Shown piece after piece: positions 37,421 to 46,730 of a stretch of 64,000 nucleotides of DNA. The DNA is taken from positions 91,688-155,687 of the forward strand of contig NZ_JABAGC010000004.1 of NCBI RefSeq assembly GCF_012843905.1. Reading direction: 5' to 3'. Made by a program: the position numbers and the translations under genes. Under the pieces are notes generated by a model that did no database searches, was not told where the DNA came from, and saw nothing but the letters and a program-made list of their open reading frames with translations. The DNA is from Clostridium sp. SM-530-WT-3G. GTDB taxonomy: Bacteria; Bacillota; Clostridia; Clostridiales; Clostridiaceae. Positions within the stretch are counted from its first letter, which is position 1. The number at the start of each line of letters is the position of its first letter.

Positions 37421-38236
37421 TTAAATATCAATATAATTTTCATCAGGTCCATATTCATAGTAAGTAAATTTATTAAATTCACTTCTTAATTTGAAGTTCA
37501 TTGCCAAAAGTGGCAACTCTGGAAGTCCCTCTACACCATTATATTTAACAGTAACATTAATTACTCCATCTTCCTTAACCACATAAGTAATGTTTACTTT
37601 AGTAGCAGGAATTGTAGGAAGTTCATAAGTATAGTGAAGTTCTAAATAGTTTTCTTTTTCAACCACATTAAAATCGCAGTATCTTTGACCTATACTTGCC
37701 CCAAACCATTGTGCACATCTGAATCCGTACTTATTTCCTCTATCATTATCTGTTTCTGCACGATAATAATATGTTTTAGGTACACTTGTAATATACTCTT
37801 TATCAGAATATCTAAGAGATACTATTCCACCTTCCTGCTTAGAGAATATAACTTTAAAGTTTCTTCCATGGACAGCTACATTTACATCACCGTGGACTAT
37901 TTTAAATTTAGAATCATGTGATTCTTCATTATTTTTTTCTATATTTTGTTCAAATACATATTGTCCATATGATAATTCAAATCCTTTTTGTGCATATAAA
38001 GTATCATCCTTTAGCTTCATAGAAACATTGTATATATATTCTCCATTTTCAGTAAAGTTCTTCATAATATCATCAAATGGAATTTCCATATATTTTTCTT
38101 TACCTGGAGCTATATCCACATGAACTTTTCCTTCAGATAATACATTTCCATCTTTTTCGATATTATAATAAAAGTCATATTCTGATGTGCTTATAAATAA
38201 GTTTTCATTTTTAACTAATACCCCATTTTCATCTAC
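37421..38236 (-). pseudogene. lacZ: LacZ (GH2 beta-galactosidase), C-terminal fragment
   Basis: In the minus-strand frame that starts at 38236 the sequence reads VDENGVLVKNENLFISTSEYDFYY (written here in part). This is the fourth beta domain of LacZ, and the Bgal_small domain follows with GGIVSLRYSDKEY and a final YGPDENYIDI. It then stops about 40 bases before a terminator, where LacZ proteins usually continue for roughly another 90-100 residues. This part is one frame off from the N-terminal fragment and its own first possible start (GTG 38119) has no ribosome-binding box. It lacks catalytic residues. Confidence 0.85.
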
Positions 38237-39222
38237 TCAAATTTTCTAAATCCAGTTTTAGTTGTTGCAACTTCTACTAATTGTCCATTTTTATCAAATA
38301 TCTTTACATATACATTATAAAGATTAGGTTCTTCTGCACTCCATAATTTAATATTACTGCAACTTCTTAAATCAATATTTACAGAAAGGTTTTCTTCTAA
38401 TTTTACACAATCGGTTTTAGCCACAACATTTAATAAATTATCTAAAATAGATACTTGGACATTTCCATCCATAATACCATTTATTTTTAAATCACATTCA
38501 ATAGCTTCTGCTTTATAGTTGCTATCTAATATTGTTTTTACAAATATATCTTCCACATGAATTTTTGGGACTGCATATATATATACATCTCTAAATATTC
38601 CTGAAAATCTGAAGAAATCTTGGTCTTCTATCCAGCTTGAACTAGCTCTTTTATATACTTCTACTGCAAGCTTATTTTCTCCATCCTTTAAAAATTCAGT
38701 TATTTCAAATTCACTAGGTGTAAATGTATCTTCAGAGTATCCAACAAATTCTCCATTAAGATATACATAAAAAGCAGTCTCTACTCCTTGAAATGAAATA
38801 TATGTTTTTTTATTTTTTAGCTTTTCATCTATATAAAAAAATGTTACATAACTGCCTACTGGATTGTAAGTCTTTGATATATATGGAGGCCTTAAATCAT
38901 CATGTCCTTCCCATGGATACATTGTATTAATATATTGACACTTATCATATCCTTGAAGTTGTATATGTCCTGGTACTTCTATATAATCAAATCCACTCAC
39001 ATCAAAGTCTTCCTTGTAAAAATCTACAGGTCTTAAATCTTGATTTTTACTAAACATAAATCTCCAAGATCCATTTAGGCTTTGTTTTAAAGGCATATTC
39101 TCTTCTAATTTTATTTCTTCTAATTTTTCATAATAAAAATGATCACTATGAGCATTTATTCTATTTACTTTAAAAATTTCTGGGTTTTCTAGCCATGTTA
39201 GTTTTGGTTCTCTTACTTTCAT
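38233..39222 (-). pseudogene. lacZ: LacZ (GH2 beta-galactosidase), N-terminal fragment lacking the catalytic barrel
   Basis: 329 aa covering the sugar-binding jelly-roll domain (LNGSWRFMFSKN, EVPGHIQLQGYD, YINTMYPWEGHD, DQDFFRFSGIFRDVYIY) and the following Ig-like domain. It ends at TKTGFRKFE-TAG, exactly where LacZ normally enters the TIM barrel. The next coding-like DNA, one base out of frame, is already the post-barrel domain. The ~300-residue barrel with both catalytic glutamates has therefore been deleted. The promoter, ribosome-binding box (GGATGGGATG-like) and LacI neighbour remain. The stub cannot be an active beta-galactosidase. Confidence 0.88.
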
Positions 39223-39277
39223 ACTTCATCCCATCCTTACACTTTATTAAATCATTTACATTATTAATATTACGGCC

Positions 39278-39312
39278 TTTTTACTAAAATATCAATATAT
39301 TTTTACTAAAAC
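39278..39312 (-). promoter_or_regulatory. Direct repeats upstream of the lacZ remnant
   Basis: TTTTTACTAAAA occurs twice on the + strand (39278-39289 and 39300-39311), 22 bases apart, i.e. about two helical turns. It sits 55-90 bases before the lacZ start. It may be an operator or activator site for the adjacent LacI-type regulator. Confidence 0.4.
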
Positions 39313-39401
39313 ACAATTATGAGTTATTACAATTTTCTAATTATACATATGCTTTAATAATACTTTATTTATATATTAATAATATTTTTCATATAAAACA
39401 A

Positions 39402-39437
39402 AAAGTTTACTAAATAAAAATGTATTTAGTAAACTTT
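39402..39437. terminator. Terminator of the LacI-type regulator gene
   Basis: Perfect 15-bp stem AAAGTTTACTAAATA / TATTTAGTAAACTTT with a 6-base loop, flanked by A-run and T-run, so it can act in both directions. Confidence 0.9.
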
Positions 39438-39473
39438 TTTTAGTCAGCTTTCACTATATATCTAAATTTAATT

Positions 39474-40524
<1,051 letters not shown>

Positions 40525-40583
40525 TCATTCAAAAGTTTGCTATCAATAATATTAAAAAATCAATAATTCTATAACAAAAAGCT

Positions 40584-40799
40584 TTATATTTTTTCCTTTA
40601 ACTTTTTTAAATATTCATCTTTAAGGCTATTTTTAGCTTCTAGTTCTTTTATTTTTCTATTTAAATATTCAATATATTCAAGGGTTACTTTTGAGCTGCT
40701 GCTATTTACCTTATGATCACTTTCAGCTAAATCATTAAGCCATTTTAGAACACTTCTTCCCTTCATTTCATTATAAGAATTATCTTCTTTTATTTTCAT
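40584..40799 (-). CDS. Small hypothetical coiled-coil protein
   Basis: 71 aa, unrecognised. An AAGGAG box precedes the ATG with good spacing. The C-terminal half (YIEYLNRKIKELEAKNSLKDEYLKKLKEKI in parts) has heptad-like spacing and is probably a short coiled coil. No membrane segment or cysteine is present. It stands alone between the LacI-type regulator and pckA. Confidence 0.6.
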   Translation of the reverse strand: MKIKEDNSYNEMKGRSVLKWLNDLAESDHKVNSSSSKVTLEYIEYLNRKIKELEAKNSLKDEYLKKLKEKI

Positions 40800-41126
40800 A
40801 AAAATTATCTCCTTATCTTCTATCTTTAGTGTTATATATTGAATTATAATCCATAATTTTATTTATATAAAGTGAATTTTATATAAGTATTCTTGCAAAT
40901 TTCAAATTAAATAATATGTTTTTCTTAAATTTTAATTATTTCCAATATGTTTTTAAATAATCCTATCTACATCATATAATCCATATTGCCTCATTCTTTA
41001 GTCTTTAATATATTACAAATATTTATATATAATAAGCATTAACTAGCATAATTGCCATACATATAATTTTATCATATATTTAAAATCTTTGTATTCTAAA
41101 TTAATCATTCTCTTAAAGAAAAAAAG
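40800..41126. other. AT-rich intergenic region downstream of pckA
   Basis: About 325 bases with no supported gene. It should hold the promoter for the 71-aa protein gene on the minus strand. I see no riboswitch-like or repeat structure. Confidence 0.4.
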
Positions 41127-41155
41127 AAGCTGTCATAAAATTCAATGGACAGCTT
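41127..41155 (-). terminator. Terminator of pckA
   Basis: Perfect 8-bp stem AAGCTGTC / GACAGCTT with a 13-base loop. On the minus strand it is followed by CTTTTTTTCTTT. It lies 120 bases after the pckA stop. Confidence 0.85.
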
Positions 41156-41275
41156 ATCCTATTAATAAATTATATTTTACTAAATTAACAATTTATTTTG
41201 CTTAAATTATGCTTTCTATATGTTATTTATATAAAATACCTTGTACATATTCATTTAAATAGTCATCTTCTACTA

Positions 41276-42841
41276 TTATTGTATCCCTGCATTTTTTATG
41301 TCCTCTGAAACATCTGTAAATTTATCGAAGTTATTCTTAAAGTCTTCAGCAAGCTTTAATGCTTTGCTGTCATATTCATTTTTATCTTTCCAAAGTCCCC
41401 TTGGATTTAATACTTCTGGTGGAACTCCTGGACATGTTTCTGGAATTGATAATTTAAATACTGAATGTTCATAAAATTTAGCATCTTTTAAGGTATTATT
41501 TATAACTGCATTTACCATTGCTCGTGTATAATTTAAATCTATTCTACGTCCAATTCCATATGGTCCACCTATCCATCCAGTGTTTATAAGGTACACATCA
41601 GAGTTAAATTTCTTTATCTTTTCTCCTAAAAGATTAGCATATATAACTGGATTTAAAAGCATAAATGGAGCTCCAAAGCATTCTGAAAAAGTAGATTGCG
41701 GTTCTGTAATACCACGCTCTGTACCTGCAACTTTACTTGTATATCCAGACATAAAGTGGTACATTGCTGCTTCTTTGGATAATTTACTTATTGGAGGCAT
41801 TATTCCTGTAGCATCTGCAGTAAGAAATATTATTCTGCTTGGAATAGACCCTATACCACTTAGTTCAACGTTTTGTATGTGATTTACTGGATATGCCGCT
41901 CTTGTATTTTCAGTAAATCGTTTATTATAATAGTCAGGGCTTCTATTTTCATCTAAAACAACATTTTCTAATAATGCGCCAAATTTAATAGCATTATATA
42001 TTTCAACTTCTTTTTCTTTATTTAAATCTACTACTTTTGCATAACATCCTCCTTCAAAGTTAAATATTCCATGGTCTGACCATCCATGTTCATCATCACC
42101 TATAAGCTTTCTAGATGGATCAGTTGATAATGTTGTCTTTCCTGTTCCAGATAAACCAAAGAAAATTGTTGTACTTCCATCTTCACCTTTATTAGCAGAA
42201 CAGTGCATTGGTAATATTCCCTTTTGTGGTAGTAAAAAATTCATAATTGAAAACATAGCTTTTTTAATTTCACCACAGTAAGCAGTTCCCCCTATTAATA
42301 CAAGCTTCTTTGAAAAATCCATTAATATAAATGCTTCAGAATTAATACCATCTTCTTTTCCCTTAGCTTTAAAACCTGGTGCACATATGACATTAAATTC
42401 TGGTTCAATTTTTTCCAATTCTTCCTCTGTTGGTCTTATAAAAATCTGATTTGCAAATAGAGCCTGACTTGCATATTCACACACCACTCTTATTGGCATT
42501 CCATACTTTTCTGAAGCCCCAACATATCCATCAAATATAAATAAATTTTTACCCACAAGATAATTTGATAAATCCTTATGTAGTTTGATAAATTTTTCTT
42601 CTTCTATAGGAAGATTAACTTTCCCCCAATTTATAGTATCCTTTGTAATATCATCTTTTACTATAAACCTATCTTTAGGAGATCTACCTGTATACTTCCC
42701 TGTATTGACTACTAATGCTCCATTATCTGATAATATGCCTTCCTTTCTTTTTAATGAATGTTCTATAAGCTGAGGCACTGATAAATTCCTATATATATTC
42801 TTATAATTATACAAATTTAAATAATCTAGATTCTTAATCAT
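41276..42841 (-). CDS. pckA: ATP-dependent phosphoenolpyruvate carboxykinase
   Basis: Interconverts oxaloacetate + ATP with PEP + CO2 + ADP. It is either gluconeogenic or, in anaerobes, a CO2-fixing ATP-yielding step. The 521-aa protein carries NTGKYTGRSPKDRFIV near the N-terminus, the kinase-1a loop FFGLSGTGKTTLS near residue 227, and DDEHGWSDHGIFNFEGGCYAK. The AAGGGGGAT box precedes ATG 42841. Immediately after the stop, a different frame stays open for about 18 more codons (IIVEDDYLNEYVQGILYK), which may be a relic or a frameshifted tail. Confidence 0.96.
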   Translation of the reverse strand: MIKNLDYLNLYNYKNIYRNLSVPQLIEHSLKRKEGILSDNGALVVNTGKYTGRSPKDRFIVKDDITKDTINWGKVNLPIEEEKFIKLHKDLSNYLVGKNLFIFDGYVGASEKYGMPIRVVCEYASQALFANQIFIRPTEEELEKIEPEFNVICAPGFKAKGKEDGINSEAFILMDFSKKLVLIGGTAYCGEIKKAMFSIMNFLLPQKGILPMHCSANKGEDGSTTIFFGLSGTGKTTLSTDPSRKLIGDDEHGWSDHGIFNFEGGCYAKVVDLNKEKEVEIYNAIKFGALLENVVLDENRSPDYYNKRFTENTRAAYPVNHIQNVELSGIGSIPSRIIFLTADATGIMPPISKLSKEAAMYHFMSGYTSKVAGTERGITEPQSTFSECFGAPFMLLNPVIYANLLGEKIKKFNSDVYLINTGWIGGPYGIGRRIDLNYTRAMVNAVINNTLKDAKFYEHSVFKLSIPETCPGVPPEVLNPRGLWKDKNEYDSKALKLAEDFKNNFDKFTDVSEDIKNAGIQ

Positions 42842-43070
42842 TCATAATCCCCCTTATAATCATTATTAATTTATATATACTTATTGCATAAATAATTTCA
42901 ATATAATTCAATTTTTAAAGTTATTCTTGCATTTTTGTGTATTTATATTAAATTTTTGAACCATTATGTATTTATTATATGCATTTTCTCATACAAAAAT
43001 CACAAAAATATATACTTCGGAGAAATAATTATACCTAGAAAAATTTATACAAGTGAATTTTGTAATAAAA
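42842..43070. other. Intergenic region upstream of pckA
   Basis: AT-rich; no gene supported. It carries the pckA promoter on the minus strand, which I could not pin down to clear hexamers. Confidence 0.4.
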
Positions 43071-43112
43071 AATAATGCAGATATATTACTTTACTAATAC
43101 ATCTGCATTATT
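43071..43112 (-). terminator. Terminator of the mscS gene
   Basis: 18-bp stem with a single mismatch (AATAATGCAGATaTATTA / TAATAcATCTGCATTATT) and a 6-base loop. On the minus strand it is followed by TTTTTATTAC. Confidence 0.9.
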
Positions 43113-43169
43113 GCATATACTTTTATAATTTATATTTTTTATAACAACTTAAATATTTATAATACATTT

Positions 43170-44279
43170 CTAATTGTTATTATACTCGTCTACTTCTTCT
43201 ACATCTTCTAATTCGCTTATTATTCCAATATTTCCACCGTTATATTTAGAAGTGTTTACTTTAAAACCATCAGTATCTTTAATTATATTGCCACCATTAT
43301 TAAATGTTACTTGCGCAGCAGCATTTCCATCAAGATTTGTAACAACCAGTTGATTGAATGGTATTTCAATATTATTCGCATCAAATGCAAGCTTAAATTC
43401 TCTATTCATAAGACGTTTGGCTTGATATAAAAATCCTTCATCTACATTTGCTGCAATTCTTAAATCAACACTGGAGCTTCCAAGATTTTGTACTCCAAGG
43501 TATACAGGTGCTACTTTGAATACATCAGGATATTTCTTTTGAATATATGGAATAGTCTTATTTATTACTTTTTCAGCTTCCTCAATTGATTGATTGTAAC
43601 TCATTCCAATATCACATACAGCAACACTATTTCTTCTTGAAAGGTTTTGTACGTTATTTATATCACTATTATTTACTATTTGAATATTTCCACCAACATC
43701 AAGAAGCTGTGTTGTTCTTATTCCTATTTTAGCTACTGTCCCTCTAAATCCATTTATAGTAACAATATCACCTACATTTAGTTGTCCTTCAAAAATAAGA
43801 AATATACCTGCTATTATATCATAAATTATATGCTGAGCACTGAAACCAACAATTAAACTGACTAATCCTACACTGGCAAATAGTGCAGTCATATTTACAC
43901 CAAGTATACTTAAACTTACTATTATACCGACTAAAACAGCTCCATAACCTATTACGCTTTCAAGTAATACCTTTAATGTTTCCTTATGACGATTTTCAAA
44001 ATGAATAAACTTAAATATAATTGTAGTTACTGTACGAATTATATATACAACTATAAATATGAGTATTATTGCTATTAACTTATCTGAATTGTTTAATATA
44101 TTCTCTACTATCTTATTAAACTGCCCCATATAAGTGGACATTATTTCTGTCACATTACTTTTTGATGAATGATTTACAAAAGGTATATAATTAGGATGTG
44201 TTGCAAAAAATAATATTATTATACCTATTATTGATAAAATAATCCTTTTAGCTGTTAATTTGTTTATACTTTTTTGCAT
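43170..44279 (-). CDS. mscS: Small-conductance mechanosensitive channel (MscS family)
   Basis: Opens on membrane tension to release solutes during osmotic downshock. Residues ~10-160 contain four hydrophobic helices, ending in the pore helix ALFASVGLVSLIVGFSAQHIIYDIIAG. The cytoplasmic beta domain follows: EGQLNVGDIVTINGFRGTVAKIGIRTTQL. The 369-aa length is normal, with a ~60-residue Asn/Gly-rich tail. An AAGGAGAT box precedes the ATG. It begins only 25 bases after the Ig-like membrane protein gene, so the two are likely cotranscribed. Confidence 0.93.
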   Translation of the reverse strand: MQKSINKLTAKRIILSIIGIIILFFATHPNYIPFVNHSSKSNVTEIMSTYMGQFNKIVENILNNSDKLIAIILIFIVVYIIRTVTTIIFKFIHFENRHKETLKVLLESVIGYGAVLVGIIVSLSILGVNMTALFASVGLVSLIVGFSAQHIIYDIIAGIFLIFEGQLNVGDIVTINGFRGTVAKIGIRTTQLLDVGGNIQIVNNSDINNVQNLSRRNSVAVCDIGMSYNQSIEEAEKVINKTIPYIQKKYPDVFKVAPVYLGVQNLGSSSVDLRIAANVDEGFLYQAKRLMNREFKLAFDANNIEIPFNQLVVTNLDGNAAAQVTFNNGGNIIKDTDGFKVNTSKYNGGNIGIISELEDVEEVDEYNNN

Positions 44280-44304
44280 TTTAATTTTTTATCTCCTTGT
44301 CTTT

Positions 44305-45558
44305 CTATTTACTTATTGACCATGCAAAACCGTTATTCTTTGGTAAAACATAATTATCTGTTCCATCAATAGAAGTAATTTCAGCCATGTATTCCCCTGG
44401 TTCTGTTGCCGAATTACCCTCTATATTAAAGTTTAGAAGATCTCCTGGCACAATATTTCCCAATACAGCATCCACAGTATGTTTATTATCATCATACTTA
44501 TAATCCTTTTTCCCATTCCATTCAATTGTAACCTCACGAGGATTTATTACCCATGATACTACCTTTTCTTCACCATTTCCATCAGACCATTCATAATTTT
44601 TAGTATTATTCAACCTAATCTTAATTTGATAAGTTCCTGCATCCTTTGCAGACATTGTTCCAAAATACTTAAAATCACCATCATCTATAAATTTTGGAGA
44701 CTGAATTTTTCCATTATAAGTGGTTTCTTCTATTAATGGTACTGGCGGATTAATAATCTTTTTATTAATCTTTATTTTAAAATCACCTGTATAAGGTTCA
44801 TAACCTTCTTTAGATACTTTATAATATACAGTATATTCTCCTGCATCCTTGTATTCTGGTACTTTATCTAAGTCTATTTTATCTATGCTTTTGCCATATT
44901 TAACAACTGCACCTTCAGGAATATTTTGCAAATCCCCAGAATGTTCTTTTCCATCATAAACTCCATCATAACTCCTAGAAGAAATTTCAAATTTTTTAAT
45001 CTCCTCTTTTTTATCTTTAGGTTTATTTTCAGTTTTCAGAACCTGTGCTTTAACATCTTTAGTCTCTTTTTTATTTTCTTCTTTATTATCAGTTGGAAGA
45101 GCCTCACTAATTGGAAGAACTTCATTAGTAGAAGGCAAAGTATCATAGGCAGTCTGTGATTCTTCAGACACATCTTCGTATTGACTTTCTACCTGTACCA
45201 TATTTAATTTATTATTAGAGTACGAATTACCTACCCCTACAGATGCCACACATAATGCAAGAGCTGAAACTGCAGTCCCCATAGATGTACCAATTGCAAT
45301 TGCAGAAGTTTTACCTACTATTTCTTGTTGAACTGAAGATAAATCAGATGAAACTTTTGAGGAATTAAAATTATTTGTTGTATTTGTCGTGTTATTTGTT
45401 TGATTATTTTCTTCAGTACTTAATTCATTAGAAAATTCTTTACTATAATCAATTTCGCTTTTTATGGAATTAAATTCACTCTCATGTAAAAACTCACTAC
45501 TCAAACTATTAAATTCACTATTTCTAAATTTAAGCTCTATATTGTCAAATTCCTTCAT
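44305..45558 (-). CDS. Single-pass membrane protein with tandem MBG/Ig-like domains
   Basis: 417 aa. The N-terminal ~75 residues are Ser/Asn/Glu-rich and cytoplasmic-looking. One hydrophobic segment follows (TSAIAIGTSMGTAVSALALCVASVGVG, near 90-115), then a charged linker and three MBG-2/Ig-like repeats (~190-417) marked by YDGKEHSGD, TYNGKIQSPKF and YDDNKHTVDA, each with an AGTY/AGEY/PGEY strand. Such domains form extracellular stalks or adhesins. There is no cleavable signal peptide. It is upstream of mscS in the same operon. Function unknown. Confidence 0.75.
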   Translation of the reverse strand: MKEFDNIELKFRNSEFNSLSSEFLHESEFNSIKSEIDYSKEFSNELSTEENNQTNNTTNTTNNFNSSKVSSDLSSVQQEIVGKTSAIAIGTSMGTAVSALALCVASVGVGNSYSNNKLNMVQVESQYEDVSEESQTAYDTLPSTNEVLPISEALPTDNKEENKKETKDVKAQVLKTENKPKDKKEEIKKFEISSRSYDGVYDGKEHSGDLQNIPEGAVVKYGKSIDKIDLDKVPEYKDAGEYTVYYKVSKEGYEPYTGDFKIKINKKIINPPVPLIEETTYNGKIQSPKFIDDGDFKYFGTMSAKDAGTYQIKIRLNNTKNYEWSDGNGEEKVVSWVINPREVTIEWNGKKDYKYDDNKHTVDAVLGNIVPGDLLNFNIEGNSATEPGEYMAEITSIDGTDNYVLPKNNGFAWSISK

Positions 45559-45648
45559 TGTCTCTCCATTATATATTTATTATCAAAATTAACTATTATA
45601 TATAGCAATTCTTTTTAATATATCTGCAATAAATATTTTAATATTAAA

Positions 45649-46425
45649 TTATTCTTTTCTAAGAATATCTACAGTATGTGCACTTGCCCCTAAAAGTTCA
45701 GGTCTTTCGCAAGTTGAAAGATGATAATCCATAAATATTTTAAATGTTTCATCATCCATATCACGTAATATATGTCTTATGTAGTCTGCTGGTCCATCTG
45801 CAGCAATTATTTTAATTCTATTAAGACCTGCACCATCCCTAATATTATTAATATCTTCAAGTCTCACATAATCATACAAATCCTCTGGTTTAGATACAAC
45901 ATGAAAATCTTCCGTAACCTTACCTGCTGCAATAGACTCTTTAATATGATTTTCCTTAAATCCATATGTAATAATACTGTATTCATTCATCAAATAAGCA
46001 ACTAAAATTACTCCACCTTTTTTAGTCACTCTTTTTGCTTCACTAAGTGCTTTAATTTTGTCTTCAATAGTATATAAATGATACATTGGACCAAACACTA
46101 ATGTAATATCAAAAGATTCCTCTTTAAATCTAGATAAATCAAGGGCTGTCCCTTGATATGCTTTAACTGAACTCTTTTTAGCTTTTAGCATCCCCAAATT
46201 ATGCTTAACAAGCTCTACTGCAGTAACATCATAGCCTTCATTGGCAAGTTGAACTGAATATCTTCCAGTTCCAGCTCCAACATCTAGAATTTTCACATCT
46301 TTATTATCACCTATACATTCATGAATATATTTCATAGAAGTTATATATTCTACCTGTCCATGTCTTCTGGTAAGCCTTTTATCTTCACAAAATTTATTAT
46401 AATGCTTCTCTAATTCTTTTGTCAT
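45649..46425 (-). CDS. Class I SAM-dependent methyltransferase
   Basis: 258 aa with a methyltransferase-11/25 type Rossmann fold. Motif I is VKILDVGAGTGRYSVQLANEG, motif II acidic is VTAVELVKHN, and motif IV is DITLVFGPMYHL. The second half (residues ~150-258) is a helical cap that sets substrate choice. The substrate is unknown. A GAGGTAA box precedes the ATG. It lies upstream of the MBG-domain protein with a 90-base gap and no hairpin, so it could be part of the same transcript. Confidence 0.88.
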   Translation of the reverse strand: MTKELEKHYNKFCEDKRLTRRHGQVEYITSMKYIHECIGDNKDVKILDVGAGTGRYSVQLANEGYDVTAVELVKHNLGMLKAKKSSVKAYQGTALDLSRFKEESFDITLVFGPMYHLYTIEDKIKALSEAKRVTKKGGVILVAYLMNEYSIITYGFKENHIKESIAAGKVTEDFHVVSKPEDLYDYVRLEDINNIRDGAGLNRIKIIAADGPADYIRHILRDMDDETFKIFMDYHLSTCERPELLGASAHTVDILRKE

Positions 46426-46648
46426 ATTTTTAGTTACCTCATTTAATTAAATTAATTTTATATTTCAACAAATATTTTACTACAATATAGACAAAATATA
46501 AATTTATTTATTTTCAAATTATCAATGCAAAATATTCCACAATTCTGCAATAAAAGATGTATTATTCAATTTTAATTTTATAGTAACTCTTTTGACCGTA
46601 TCATTCTAAACTCCAAACATTTAGAGCGATACACTTTGTATAAATAAT

Positions 46649-46671
46649 CTATATATATATATATATATTTA
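46649..46671. repeat. Short (AT)n microsatellite
   Basis: About ten consecutive TA units in the intergenic region between the c-di-GMP gene terminator and the methyltransferase promoter. Such tracts can vary in length by slippage. Confidence 0.6.
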
Positions 46672-46689
46672 TAAATTATTAGAATAACA

Positions 46690-46728
46690 TTGAGCATCTA
46701 AGAATTGTACCATAACCTAGATGCTCAA
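46690..46728 (-). terminator. Terminator of the agr/c-di-GMP operon
   Basis: Eleven-bp perfect stem TTGAGCATCTA / TAGATGCTCAA with a 17-base loop, flanked by AATAACA and CATTATT. It lies directly after the GGDEF/HD-GYP gene. Confidence 0.8.
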
Positions 46729-46730
46729 CA

